From the NCBI RefSeq assembly GCF_020150815.1, contig NZ_CP083723.1, positions 930,001 through 994,000 on the forward strand: a DNA stretch of 64,000 nt. Reading direction: 5' to 3'. The translations under genes were made by a program, and so were the position numbers. Below the pieces are notes generated by a model. That model searched no databases and had not been told where the DNA came from. It was given only the letters and a program-made list of their open reading frames with translations. This DNA comes from Haloprofundus salilacus (GTDB lineage: Archaea > Halobacteriota > Halobacteria > Halobacteriales > Haloferacaceae). Below, piece by piece: positions 16,099-25,281 of this stretch. The stretch's first letter is position 1; the number at the start of each line of letters is the position of its first letter.

Positions 16099-17862
16099 AT
16101 GAGTACCGACAGCCCCGACGCGGCCGAGGAGGAACCCGAAGCGTTCCGCGAAGCGTGTGCGGAACTCGCCCGGCGAATCGTCGACGGCGAGATCGACCGC
16201 GACGACCTCGAGTCCGAGAAGCTGAACGTCTGTTCGGAGTTCTCCTCGCCGAAAGTGCCGAAGAACACCGAGATTCTGCAGTACGCGCCCGACGAACACC
16301 GCGACGACGTGAAAGAGGTCGTCCGTCGCAAACCTGTCCGGACGGCGTCGGGCGTCTCGCCGGTCGCCATCATGACCTCCCCCGAGATGTGTCCGCACGG
16401 GAAGTGTCTCTACTGTCCCGGCGGTCCCGCCTCGGAGTTCTCCTCCTCGCAGAGCTACACCGGCCACGAACCCGCCGCCGCCCGCGGCGTGCAGAACGAC
16501 TACGACCCGTACGGACAGGTGACGCTGCGCCTCGAACAGCTCCGGCACATCGGCCACCCCGTCGACAAGGTCGAACTCATCCTGATGGGCGGAACGATGA
16601 CCGCCCGGAGCCACGACTACCAGGAGTGGTTCGTCAAGCGCGCGCTAGAGGCGATGAACGACTACGATCTGGACTCCGAGCCGCAACCGGCCGAGGACCA
16701 GTCGTTCAAGCCCGACCCCGAGAACGTCGAGTTCCGCTACCTGGAGGACGTCATCGCCGAGAACGAAACTGGACAGATTCGAAACATCGGGACAACGTTC
16801 GAGACCAAGCCCGACTGGTGCGACCCCGAGCAGATAGACCGAATGCTCGATCTGGGCGCGACCAAGGTGGAGGTGGGCGTCCAGACGACCTACGAGCGCA
16901 TCAACCGCGAGATGCACCGCGGCCACGGCAACCAGGCCTCCATCGACGCCAACCGACGCCTCCGCGACGCGGCGTTCAAGGTCGGCTTCCACATGATGCC
17001 GGGACAACCGGGGATGACGCGCGAGATGTGCGTCGAGGACTTCCGGCAGTTGTTCAAGAACCCCGATTGGCGGCCCGACTACCTCAAAATCTACCCGACG
17101 CTCGTCGTCCGCGGCACGCGCATCTACGACTGGTGGCGGCGCGACGACTACGACCCGCTGACGAACGAGGAGGCAGCCGACATCGTCGCCGAGGCGATGG
17201 GGATGATTCCGAAGTACACGCGCCTCCAGCGCGTTCAGCGCGACATCCCCGCCGACTTCATCGACGCCGGAGTGTGGAAGTCGAACCTCCGGCAACTCGC
17301 CGAGCAGCGCGCCGAGGAGCGAGGAATACGGCTCCGCGACATCCGCGCTCGCGAGGTGGGGATGAACGAGGCGAACCCCAACCCCGGGGACGTGGAACTT
17401 GACGTGATGACGTACGAGGCCGGCGGCGGAACGGAGAAGTTCATCAGCTTCGAGGATACGGAACAGGACCTGCTCGTCGGCTTCTGTCGCCTCCGCTTTC
17501 CGTCGTACTCGCACGCCGCGCCCGAGGGCGGCGCGGAACTCTCCGCACGGGACCCGGTACGCCGCGAACTCGAAGACGCGGCGCTCGTCCGCGAACTCCA
17601 CGTCTACGGGAGCGAGGCAGGTATCGGAAGCGAAGGGGGTAGCGAGGCGCAACGTGCCTCGAAAAAGTCGAGCGGCGGGACGCCGCGAGACCAGTGGCAG
17701 CACAAGGGCTACGGGAAGAGACTCCTCAGGAAGGCCGAGGACATCGCCGCGGACGCCGGATTCGAGAAGATCTCGGTCATCTCCGGCATCGGAGTGCGGC
17801 AGTACTACCGCGAGAAGATGGGCTACCATCAGGACGGCCCGTACGTCAGTAAGCGACTCTGA
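16099..17862 (+). CDS. elp3: Elp3: tRNA U34 carboxymethylation radical SAM/GNAT enzyme
   Basis: A 587-residue enzyme that makes the cm5U family of modifications at tRNA position 34, improving codon reading. The radical SAM domain carries C98, C103 and C106 (CPHGKCLYC, the archaeal CX4CX2C spacing) followed by PGGPASEF. Other family blocks are SYTGHEPAAARG, LILMGGTMTARS, VEVGVQTTYERI, HMMPGQPGMTREM and LKIYPTLVVRGTRIYD. The C-terminal acetyltransferase domain (about 440-587) ends with GYGKRLLRKAEDIA and SGIGVRQYYREKMGY. A Ser/Gly-rich insertion (about 510-532) interrupts the GNAT domain before HKGYGKR. ATG 16099 is preferred. No other Elongator subunit is nearby, as is usual for archaeal stand-alone Elp3. 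Confidence 0.96.
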   Translation: MSTDSPDAAEEEPEAFREACAELARRIVDGEIDRDDLESEKLNVCSEFSSPKVPKNTEILQYAPDEHRDDVKEVVRRKPVRTASGVSPVAIMTSPEMCPHGKCLYCPGGPASEFSSSQSYTGHEPAAARGVQNDYDPYGQVTLRLEQLRHIGHPVDKVELILMGGTMTARSHDYQEWFVKRALEAMNDYDLDSEPQPAEDQSFKPDPENVEFRYLEDVIAENETGQIRNIGTTFETKPDWCDPEQIDRMLDLGATKVEVGVQTTYERINREMHRGHGNQASIDANRRLRDAAFKVGFHMMPGQPGMTREMCVEDFRQLFKNPDWRPDYLKIYPTLVVRGTRIYDWWRRDDYDPLTNEEAADIVAEAMGMIPKYTRLQRVQRDIPADFIDAGVWKSNLRQLAEQRAEERGIRLRDIRAREVGMNEANPNPGDVELDVMTYEAGGGTEKFISFEDTEQDLLVGFCRLRFPSYSHAAPEGGAELSARDPVRRELEDAALVRELHVYGSEAGIGSEGGSEAQRASKKSSGGTPRDQWQHKGYGKRLLRKAEDIAADAGFEKISVISGIGVRQYYREKMGYHQDGPYVSKRL

Positions 17863-18084
17863 CCGCGAAGAGAGCGGTTTCAGGGCACCCGAGCGAAAGC
17901 AAGAGAGCGAAGCGAAATTGCTCGTCGTAGCATCGACCAAGTCGTCTGCTTTCGGGAGACATACTGCCGGAGTAGTCTGTACGTTGACACAGAAAACCGT
18001 TACAATAAACCACTCTAACGCTCACAATTTCCAAAATTTTTGAAAGAGTAGAGCTTTTTGATGGATGAAGACCAGATACTGCAT

Positions 18085-18090
18085 GGAGGA
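18085..18090 (+). promoter_or_regulatory. strong Shine-Dalgarno site
   Basis: GGAGGA lies 8 bases before ATG 18099, in an AT-rich leader (about 18000-18098). It is one of the few clear SD sequences in the window and supports this start and a leadered transcript. The upstream cacaatttccaaaatttttg could hold the TATA element. Confidence 0.6.
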
Positions 18091-18098
18091 AAATTGAA

Positions 18099-18920
18099 AT
18101 GATAAACACGTCACGTCGAACGGCGTTGAAAGTTCTCGGCGGCGGTGCGCTGGCGGTCGGTGCAGGGACACAGACCGTCGCGGCCCAACAGCAGTCAGCA
18201 CGCGTTAGAGCGGTTCACGCCGTGCCAGACGCACCGCCCGTCGATGTCTATCTCGACGGTGAGGTAGTGATCGAAGGGTTGGAGTTCCAGCAGGTCAGTC
18301 CGTACCTATCCGGTCCGCCGGGCAGCTACCAGGTAGCGGTCACCCCGACGGGTGCGGGCCAAGGCCAGGCGGTCATCGACACGGAGGTGACCCTCGAGAG
18401 GGGTAACTACTCGCTTGCCGCCATCGGCGAGTTGAGCGACGGGAGCATCCAGCCGCTCGTGACGCAGAGTCCGATCCTGACCGGACAGGGCTCTCAGGCG
18501 CTGTCGACGGTGCAGGCAGTTCACGCTGCGCCCGACGCGCCGCCAGTCGACGTGACCGCAGTCGTCGAGTCCGAGCAACTCAACCAACGTCTGCGGTCGC
18601 TCCCGCAGCAAGTGTTGATGGGTCTCCCGATGCGGGTAGTGCGATTCAACGACGATGGGAAGGCCGTTCTCACGCTGATAGACGGCCTCAGCTTCGGCAA
18701 CGCGAGCGAGCCGTTGCCGGTCCCGGCGACGAACTACACGATCCAGGTTCGTGCGGCGACTCCCGGAAACGACGGCGACATCGTTGCGAGCGTTCCGGCC
18801 TCGCTCGAGGCGGGCGTCAGTTACACCGCCTACGCTTCCGGCTACCTCGAACCGCCGCAGGGAGTCGTCGACGAACTCGGCAACCGCGACTTCGGGCTGT
18901 TCTTCGCGACGACCGAGTAG
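18099..18920 (+). CDS. Tat-exported DUF4397-domain protein
   Basis: A 273-residue extracellular protein. The N-terminus MINTSRRTALKVLGGGAL is a twin-arginine signal (SRRTALK) with predicted cleavage after AAQQ or nearby (about residue 30). Two DUF4397 units follow, recognisable by the repeated phrase RAVHAVPDAPPVDVYLDG (34-51) and QAVHAAPDAPPVDVTAV (about 138-154). These beta-rich domains are common in surface or secreted proteins of haloarchaea and bacteria; no biochemical function is established. There is no lipobox cysteine and no C-terminal membrane anchor, so it is likely released or loosely wall-bound. Its leader is unusually AT-rich for the region. Confidence 0.88.
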   Translation: MINTSRRTALKVLGGGALAVGAGTQTVAAQQQSARVRAVHAVPDAPPVDVYLDGEVVIEGLEFQQVSPYLSGPPGSYQVAVTPTGAGQGQAVIDTEVTLERGNYSLAAIGELSDGSIQPLVTQSPILTGQGSQALSTVQAVHAAPDAPPVDVTAVVESEQLNQRLRSLPQQVLMGLPMRVVRFNDDGKAVLTLIDGLSFGNASEPLPVPATNYTIQVRAATPGNDGDIVASVPASLEAGVSYTAYASGYLEPPQGVVDELGNRDFGLFFATTE

Positions 18921-18982
18921 AGATCGAACCGTCGGGTCGTCGGAACGACACTCCTTTTTTGCCGCCACGGGAATCGAACGGT

Positions 18983-21097
18983 ATGGACCCAAAGCGGGAG
19001 CTTTCGAGCATCGACCTTGCCGCGCTCGTGACGGAGCTTCGCCGGTACGAGGGCGCGAAGGTCGACAAGGCCTATCTGTACGGCGACGACCTCCTGCGCC
19101 TCAAGATGCGGGATTTCGACCGCGGACGCGTCGAACTCCTCGTGGAAGTGGGCGACGTCAAGCGCGCGCACGTCGCCGACGCCGAGCACGTTCCGGACGC
19201 ACCCGGTCGACCGCCGAACTTCGCGAAGATGCTCCGAAACCGACTGTCGGGCGCGGACTTCGCGGGCGTCGAACAGTTCGAGTTCGACCGGATTCTCGTC
19301 TTCAAATTCGAGCGACCCGACGCCGACACGGAGATCGTCGCCGAACTGTTCGGGCAAGGAAACATCGCCGTTTTGGACGAGAATCGGGAGGTGGTGAGCA
19401 GCCTCTCGACCGTTCGCCTGAAGTCGCGGACCGTCGCGCCGGGTAGTCAGTACGAGTTCCCGAGTTCGCGGCTGAATCCGCTTGACGTGCGCTACGAGGC
19501 GTTTGCGCACAAGATGGACGACTCCGACACCGACGTCGTACGAACGCTCGCGACTCAACTGAATCTGGGCGGACTCTACGCCGAAGAAGTGTGCAGTCGC
19601 GCGGGCGTCGAGAAGACGCTCGACATCGCCGACGCAGGCGACGAGCAGTACGAGAGACTGTACGACGCGCTCGGACGGATTCGCGAACAGCTCTCGCGCG
19701 GCGAGTTCGACCCCCGCGTCTACCTCGAAGACGACGCCGTCGTCGACGTGACGCCGTTCCCGCTCGAAGAACACGAACGAGAGGGTCTCGACGCCGAGGC
19801 GTACGACTCGTTCAACGGCGCGCTCGACGAGTACTTCCACCGCCTCGACCGGAGCGGCGACGACGGCGGCGCCGAGGCTGCCGCCGACTCCGGCGGCCCG
19901 AACTTCGAGGAGGAGATAGCGAAGAAGAAGCGCATCATCGAGCAGCAGGAAGGCGCTATCAGCGGGTTCGACGAGCAAGCCCGAGAGGAGCGAGAGCGCG
20001 CCGAACAGGTGTACGCGCGCTACGATCTCGTGAACGAGATTCTGACGACGATCCGGGGCGCGCGCGAGCAGGGCGTTCCGTGGGACGAGATCGGCCAGAA
20101 GTTCGAGGAGGGAAGAGAGCAGGGAATCGAGGCGGCCGAGGCCGTCCGCGGCGTCGACGGTGCGAACGGAACCGTCTCCGTGGCGCTCGACGACACGACG
20201 GTCACCCTCGACGTGTCGATAGGCGTAGAGAAGAACGCCGACCGACTGTACAAAGAAGCCAAGCGCATCGAGGAGAAGAAGGAGGGCGCACTCGAAGCCA
20301 TCGAAAACACCCGCGAACAGCTCGAAGCGCTCGAAAAACGCCGCGAGGAGTGGGAGGCCGACGACGAGGAAGCGGTCGAGGAAGACGACGACGAGGAGCA
20401 CGAGGAGATAGACTGGCTCTCGCGGCAGTCGGTGCCGATTCGGCAACAGGAGCACTGGTTCGAGCGGTTCCGCTGGTTCCGGACCAGCGACGACTTCCTC
20501 GTCATCGGCGGCCGCAACGCCGACCAGAACGAGGAACTGGTGAAAAAGTACCTCGGGAAAGGCGACCTGTTCTTCCACACGCAGGCCCGCGGCGGTCCGG
20601 TGACGATTCTGAAAGCGACCGGACCGAGCGAACCCGCCCGCGACGTAGAGATTCCGGAGCAGAGCAGACAGGAGGCGGCGCAGTTTGCCGTCTCCTACGC
20701 CTCCGTCTGGAAGGAGGGGCGCTTCGCTGGGGACGCGTACATGGTGAGCCACGACCAGGTGTCGAAAACGCCCGAGAGCGGCGAGTACGTCGAGAAAGGG
20801 TCGTTCGTGATTCGCGGCAACCGGACGTACTTCCGCGACGTGAAAGCCGAAGTCGCCGTCGGCATCGCCTGCGAACCGGAGACGCGCGTCGTCGGCGGAC
20901 CGCCGTCGGCGGTCGAACCGCAGGCCGAGACGTCGATTCGACTTCAGCCAGGTCGCTACGCCCAGAACGACATGGCGCAGATGTGCTACCGCGAACTCCG
21001 CAAGCGGTTCGCCGACCAGTCGTTCGTGAGAAAGGTGGCGAGCGCCGACAAGATACAGGAGTTCCTGCCGCCGGGCGGGAGCGAGATAGTCGATTAA
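18983..21097 (+). CDS. rqcH: RqcH (NFACT-family ribosome quality control protein, Rqc2 homologue)
   Basis: A 712-residue protein that binds stalled large ribosomal subunits still carrying peptidyl-tRNA and, in bacteria, adds C-terminal alanine tails. The NFACT-N domain (1 to about 180) includes RPPNFAKMLRNRLSG and the conserved D102-R103 pair in FEFDRILVF, needed for tailing in studied homologues. Helical coiled-coil segments (about 300-380 and 420-475, with KEAKRIEEKKEGALEAI) form the M domains. NFACT-R (about 490-600) has WFERFRWFRTSDDFLVIGGR and LFFHTQARGGPVTILKATG. ATG 18983 fits the family start. Pelota lies 3 kb downstream on the same strand, with only three DUF4013 genes between. Confidence 0.95.
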   Translation: MDPKRELSSIDLAALVTELRRYEGAKVDKAYLYGDDLLRLKMRDFDRGRVELLVEVGDVKRAHVADAEHVPDAPGRPPNFAKMLRNRLSGADFAGVEQFEFDRILVFKFERPDADTEIVAELFGQGNIAVLDENREVVSSLSTVRLKSRTVAPGSQYEFPSSRLNPLDVRYEAFAHKMDDSDTDVVRTLATQLNLGGLYAEEVCSRAGVEKTLDIADAGDEQYERLYDALGRIREQLSRGEFDPRVYLEDDAVVDVTPFPLEEHEREGLDAEAYDSFNGALDEYFHRLDRSGDDGGAEAAADSGGPNFEEEIAKKKRIIEQQEGAISGFDEQAREERERAEQVYARYDLVNEILTTIRGAREQGVPWDEIGQKFEEGREQGIEAAEAVRGVDGANGTVSVALDDTTVTLDVSIGVEKNADRLYKEAKRIEEKKEGALEAIENTREQLEALEKRREEWEADDEEAVEEDDDEEHEEIDWLSRQSVPIRQQEHWFERFRWFRTSDDFLVIGGRNADQNEELVKKYLGKGDLFFHTQARGGPVTILKATGPSEPARDVEIPEQSRQEAAQFAVSYASVWKEGRFAGDAYMVSHDQVSKTPESGEYVEKGSFVIRGNRTYFRDVKAEVAVGIACEPETRVVGGPPSAVEPQAETSIRLQPGRYAQNDMAQMCYRELRKRFADQSFVRKVASADKIQEFLPPGGSEIVD

Positions 21098-21252
21098 TCG
21101 GGCGTCTGAACCGCTGCATCGCCTGAACATCCCGTTTTCACGAAGAAAAGGATATATCCACAGACGTAGTATCTGCGTAGCGAGAACTACACGGGGAGCG
21201 TCGCGTTCGCCACGAACGTTTGAGCGACTCGCGGGAGTTCTCGGAGAACATC

Positions 21253-21948
21253 ATGCTTACCGAATCACTCTCGTACGTGCGAAACAGCGACGACTGGGTC
21301 AAGAACGTCCTCATCGGGGGAATCCTCAGCCTGCTCGGCTTCCTCATCGTCCCGACGTTCCTCGTCATCGGCTACCTGCTCCGCGTCGTCCGCGGGTCGA
21401 TGCGCGGCGACGAACGACCGCCCGCGTTCGACGACTGGGGCGAGATGGCCGTCGACGGCCTGAAAGGCTTCGCCATCGGACTCGCCTACGGTCTCGTTCC
21501 GCTTACCTTGGCTGTCGTCTTCGCGGTGCTGACCGGCCTCGCGAGCGGCGGCGGCGACATCGGCGTCGTCGGTGGCCTATTCGGCCTCGTCGGCGCGCTG
21601 CTTGTCTTCGTGACGGGTCTCGCCGTCGTCTACGCGTTGCCCGCCGGCTTGGCGAACTACGCCGAGACCGACCGGATGGGCGCCGCGTTCAACACCGGAA
21701 TGCTCCGCTCGACGCTGACCTCGGGTACCTACGCGACCGCGTGGCTGACGGCGTTCGCCGTCTTCCTCGTGGCCGGTGTCGTCGCGGGCGCGCTGAACGT
21801 CGTCCCGCTGCTCGGCACCGTCGTCGGCGTATTCGTCACGTTCTATGCCGCCGTCGCCGGCTACCACATTATCGGCCGCGCGTGGGGCGAGCTGCACCCC
21901 GTCGCGATGCGCGACGACGAGATGCCCGCCGAACGCGCCGCCATCTGA
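21253..21948 (+). CDS. DUF4013 membrane protein, first of three consecutive paralogues
   Basis: A 231-residue protein with five or six hydrophobic helices. The start LTESLSYVRNSDDWVKNVLIGGIL and the IGYLLRVVRGSMRGDERPPAFDDWG segment after the first helix pair define DUF4013. A second hallmark is PAGLANYAETDRMGAAF before the last helices. The function of DUF4013 is unknown; a bacterial/archaeal membrane role is implied only by topology. ATG 21253 is preferred to TTG 21220 because family members begin with this peptide. It is followed by a closely related gene on the same strand. Confidence 0.8.
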   Translation: MLTESLSYVRNSDDWVKNVLIGGILSLLGFLIVPTFLVIGYLLRVVRGSMRGDERPPAFDDWGEMAVDGLKGFAIGLAYGLVPLTLAVVFAVLTGLASGGGDIGVVGGLFGLVGALLVFVTGLAVVYALPAGLANYAETDRMGAAFNTGMLRSTLTSGTYATAWLTAFAVFLVAGVVAGALNVVPLLGTVVGVFVTFYAAVAGYHIIGRAWGELHPVAMRDDEMPAERAAI

Positions 21949-22032
21949 CGGCCGGCGTCGGTCGAATCGTCTTTTGAAGATATCGAATTTTGGAGGTACG
22001 GTTATGTGTCGACAGTCCGACTGTGTGAGTAG

Positions 22033-23007
22033 ATGTTTCGCGACGCGCTGAACGCTCCGGCCCGCACCGCCGACGCCGTTCAGACGCTGTTTCTGGGCGG
22101 TTTTCTGTCGCTTCTCGCGCTGCTGGTACCGATTGGGTGGCTGGCGACGGTGGGGACCGTTCCGTTCTTCGTTCTCGCGTTGCCGTTCGTGTTGCTCCCG
22201 CCGCTGTTGCTGCGTGGGTACTACGTCCGAGTGATGCAGGCGGGACTCCGCGGCGAGGAGGCCGCGCCGTCGTTCGTACGGTGGAATCGACTGGTGGCCG
22301 ACGGTCTCCGGTCGTACGCCGTCGCGTTCGTCTATCTGCTCCCGGTCGTCACGCTGTGGGTACTCGTCGCCGTGGTCGCAATAGCGGTCGAACTGCGCAC
22401 TCTCGGCGGACCGACCAGTTCGGTGTTCGTCACGCTCTCGACGGCGCTAGCGGCGGTCGTCAGCGGTCTCTATCTGCCGGTTTTCGCGTACCTCGTCCCC
22501 GCCGCGCTCGTGACGTACGCCGCGACGGGACGCCTCGCCGCGGCGTTCTCCCCGCGGACCGTCGGCCGCGTTCTCGTCGACGGCGAGTACGCGAAAGGCT
22601 GGGCGGTGGCGAGCCTCCTCCTGTTCGGCGCGCTGACGGTCGCCGTTCCGCTGTCGCTGTTTCTCGTCGGCGTGTTCGTCCTCTTCTACCTCCAGACCGT
22701 CGTCCACTCGCTGTACGGCCGGACAGCACGGAAGGCGCTCGCTGTCGAACTCGGCGACGACGATCGGGCGCGCGCCGAACGCGGACAGCGCCGACCGGAG
22801 GTCGAAGCGGCGGTTCAGGTGGGACGGAGCGTCGGCCTCGCCGAAGGCCGCGGCGAGGCGGTGTCGCCGACGGACGGCGATTTCTCGTCCGGCAGCGAGT
22901 GCGGCGACGACCGGGTCGGCGGGACGAGGCGCGACGACGACCGACCCCGCGACGACCGACCCCGTGACGGAACCCGCGGCCGCACTTTCGAAGGTGGTGA
23001 CCGGTGA
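22033..23007 (+). CDS. DUF4013 membrane protein with long charged C-terminal tail, second paralogue
   Basis: A 324-residue protein. Residues 1-240 follow the same plan as the preceding gene: DALNAPARTADAVQTLFLGG, then LRGYYVRVMQAGLRGEEAAP, and VPAALVTYAATGRLAAAF. The last 80 residues are an added hydrophilic tail rich in Arg, Asp and Glu (RRPEVEAAVQVG ... RDDDRPRDDRPRDG), probably cytoplasmic and disordered. Two near-identical 15-bp units (22936-22950 and 22951-22965) encode the repeated DDRPR, pointing to slippage. Overall identity to its neighbours looks low except in the DUF4013 hallmarks, so the duplication is old. Confidence 0.78.
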   Translation: MFRDALNAPARTADAVQTLFLGGFLSLLALLVPIGWLATVGTVPFFVLALPFVLLPPLLLRGYYVRVMQAGLRGEEAAPSFVRWNRLVADGLRSYAVAFVYLLPVVTLWVLVAVVAIAVELRTLGGPTSSVFVTLSTALAAVVSGLYLPVFAYLVPAALVTYAATGRLAAAFSPRTVGRVLVDGEYAKGWAVASLLLFGALTVAVPLSLFLVGVFVLFYLQTVVHSLYGRTARKALAVELGDDDRARAERGQRRPEVEAAVQVGRSVGLAEGRGEAVSPTDGDFSSGSECGDDRVGGTRRDDDRPRDDRPRDGTRGRTFEGGDR

Positions 23008-23074
23008 CCCGTAGCGTGTCCACTACGGACGCGTAACGACACGATGAAACGACTCGCCCCGAAACGACGAGCGC

Positions 23075-23770
23075 ATGCTACGGGAGTCGCTTCGCTACCC
23101 GCTCCGCGGTGACGACGCGACGGAGACGCTGCTGATCGGCGGCGGTCTCCACGTCGTCACCGTCTTCGTCCCGTTCGTTCCACTGATTTTGGTTCTCGGC
23201 TACCTTGTCCGCGTGCTCGACGAGGGGAGCGACGGTCCGACGGCGCTCAGAGACGGGACACCTCCGGGGTTCGGCGATCTACGCGGCCTCGTCGTCGATG
23301 GGCTGAAAGCGACGCTGGTGGTCGGTCTCTACGTGGTCGGTCCGATCGTCGTACTCCTAGTGACGCTCGGTGGTGCGAGCGAGCTCTCGCCCGAGGCGCT
23401 GGCCGGAACGGCGAGCGTCGCCGTCCTCATTGGGTCGACGGCGGCACTGCTCGCGGCGCTCGGCGTCGCGTATCTCCTCCCGGCGGCGCTCGTCGGCTAC
23501 GCGCGCTCGCGTCGCCTTCGAGCGGCGTTCGACCGAGCGACGCTTCGGACGACGGCGACGGATGCGCGGTACTTCGTCGCCGTCGTCACCGCCGCCGGCG
23601 TCCTGAGCGCCGCCGCCGTGGTGTCGGTACTGGGCGCACCCCGGTCGCTACCGCGCTTCGTTGGTTTCTTCGTGCTGTTCTACACGGAAGTCGCGGCGGC
23701 GGCGCTCGTCGGCCGCGTCTACGGCGAGAGCGTCCCGGCGGAGCGGACGGAGTCGGCAAGTTCGGAATGA
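23075..23770 (+). CDS. DUF4013 membrane protein, third paralogue
   Basis: A 231-residue protein that again opens with the family signature (LRESLRYPLRGDDATETLLIGG), continues with GYLVRVLDEGSDGPTAL, and has LLPAALVGYARSRRLRAAF near the C-terminal helix pair. It lacks the long tail of its neighbour. The three genes share strand and spacing (84 bp and 67 bp gaps) and probably form one unit. Their conserved soluble loop (RVxxxGxxG...P) may be the functional site, and the different loop charges suggest that each paralogue contacts a different partner. Confidence 0.78.
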   Translation: MLRESLRYPLRGDDATETLLIGGGLHVVTVFVPFVPLILVLGYLVRVLDEGSDGPTALRDGTPPGFGDLRGLVVDGLKATLVVGLYVVGPIVVLLVTLGGASELSPEALAGTASVAVLIGSTAALLAALGVAYLLPAALVGYARSRRLRAAFDRATLRTTATDARYFVAVVTAAGVLSAAAVVSVLGAPRSLPRFVGFFVLFYTEVAAAALVGRVYGESVPAERTESASSE

Positions 23771-24074
23771 CGCGTCACTGAAGCGGCGGTGTGGCGAACA
23801 GGCAGTCTTCGTCTCGGTCTGCGGGCGGCGACCACGCGACGGCCTCGACCACGCTCCGACGGTCTGTCGGAGCGACCCGCAGTGAGCTCTCAGCTCACGG
23901 ACGGGAGTGGTTCCCTCATCCGGGATAAGGGTTCGTCGCCGTCGCGGGGTGACGGTCCCGAGTTGACGGCCGCGAATCGACGGTCGCGGATCGTCTCGGA
24001 TGGTCGTCAAGGAGTTCACCGCCGCGGCTGCGCTGATGCAAAGCCACCTTAACCCCCGAGGGCGAGTTTCGAAC
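23771..24074. other. 304-bp intergenic region with two tandem hairpins
   Basis: No convincing gene. Two perfect inverted repeats lie 8 bases apart: GCTCCGAC-ggtct-GTCGGAGC (23853-23873) and GTGAGCT-ctc-AGCTCAC (23882-23898). They could end the DUF4013 transcript or be a small structured RNA. The last 75 bp should contain the pelA promoter, but no strong TATA box is visible (ccttaaccccc near 24050 is the best candidate). Confidence 0.5.
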
Positions 24075-25142
24075 ATGCGAATCGCAGGCCGTGGTCGCGG
24101 CGAAGAGGGGCGCGAGCGCATCACGCTCGTCCCCGAGAACGTCGACGACCTCTGGCATCTCTCGTACGTACTCGAACCCGGCGACCACGTCTCGGGCGAT
24201 ACGACCCGGCGCATCCAGCGCGCCGACGACCAGATGCGCGACACCGGCGGCGAGCGTGAACACCTCCACGTCACCATCGAAGTCGACGACGTGGAGTTCG
24301 CCCGTTTCGCCAATCGGCTTCGCGTCGGCGGCGTCATCGTCGGCTGTTCCCGCGAGGACCAACTCGGCCACCACCACACGCTCAACGTCGAGGAACGCGG
24401 CGAGATAACCATCGAGAAGCACTTCAAGCCGGACCAGATCGACCGCATCGAGGAGGCCGAACGCGCCACCGAGAACCCCGATGTCGTCATCGCCACCGTC
24501 GAGGAGGGCGAGGCCTACATCCACACCGTCGCCCAGTACGGCACCGAGGAGTACGCATCGTTCACCGCACCGACCGGGAAGGGCGAGTACGCGCGTCCGC
24601 GAAGCGAACTGTTCGACGAACTCGGGTCGGCGCTGTCGCACGCCGACGCCGACACGGTGATTCTGGCCGGGCCGGGCTTTACGAAGCAGGACGCCCGCGA
24701 CTACATCGCCGACAACTACCCCGAGGTAGCCGAGAAACTGACCACCGTCGACACCGCGAGCGTCGGCGACCGGGGCGTCCACGAGGTGCTGAAGCGCGGG
24801 GCAGTCGACGACGTCCAGAAGGAGACCCGCATCGCCCGCGAGGCCGAGCGCATCGACGATCTGATGGAACGCATCGCCGAGGGCGCGAAAGCCGCCTACG
24901 GCGTCGATGAGGTGGCGCAAGCCGCCGAGTTCGGCGCGATAGAGGAACTGCTGATTCTGGACTCCCGGCTGCGGGACGAAAGACAGGGCCGCGGCGACTG
25001 GATGCGGGACGTAAACGAGATAATCGAAACCGTCGAGCAGAAAGGCGGCGAGGTGACCGTCTTCTCCGTGGAGTTCCAGCCTGGTCAGCAACTGAAGAAT
25101 CTCGGTGGCATCGCGGCGCTACTGCGCTACCGACTCAAGTAG
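24075..25142 (+). CDS. pelA: Pelota, mRNA surveillance and ribosome rescue factor
   Basis: A 355-residue eRF1-like protein that, with an aEF1A/ABCE1 partner, dissociates ribosomes stalled on truncated or aberrant mRNA. The N-terminal Sm-like domain spans about 1-130 ([22 protein letters not shown] is diagnostic; [17 protein letters not shown] follows). The central domain (about 135-265) contains [13 protein letters not shown] and [17 protein letters not shown]. The C-terminal L30e-like domain (about 266-355) ends with [19 protein letters not shown]. No GGQ motif is present, as expected for Pelota versus aRF1. ATG 24075 matches family starts (MRI...). The proximity to rqcH joins the two steps of ribosome-associated quality control. 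Confidence 0.97.
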   Translation: MRIAGRGRGEEGRERITLVPENVDDLWHLSYVLEPGDHVSGDTTRRIQRADDQMRDTGGEREHLHVTIEVDDVEFARFANRLRVGGVIVGCSREDQLGHHHTLNVEERGEITIEKHFKPDQIDRIEEAERATENPDVVIATVEEGEAYIHTVAQYGTEEYASFTAPTGKGEYARPRSELFDELGSALSHADADTVILAGPGFTKQDARDYIADNYPEVAEKLTTVDTASVGDRGVHEVLKRGAVDDVQKETRIAREAERIDDLMERIAEGAKAAYGVDEVAQAAEFGAIEELLILDSRLRDERQGRGDWMRDVNEIIETVEQKGGEVTVFSVEFQPGQQLKNLGGIAALLRYRLK

Positions 25143-25281
25143 CACCGGCCGTCAGGGGTATCTGGCCGTCGCAAAGTGGCCCGGCCGTCAGAGGTAAAAC
25201 GAGAAAACGGCCGGTCACATACGGAAGAGACCGTCACGTCGCGGGGATGACGCTTTTGCGTCTCGAACCCTACAGGTTCCC

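Noticed and set aside
22936-22965. Short tandem repeat as a mobile-element or CRISPR trace
   Set aside because: Only two 15-bp units inside a coding tail; slippage explains it. No repeat-spacer pattern was seen anywhere in the window.
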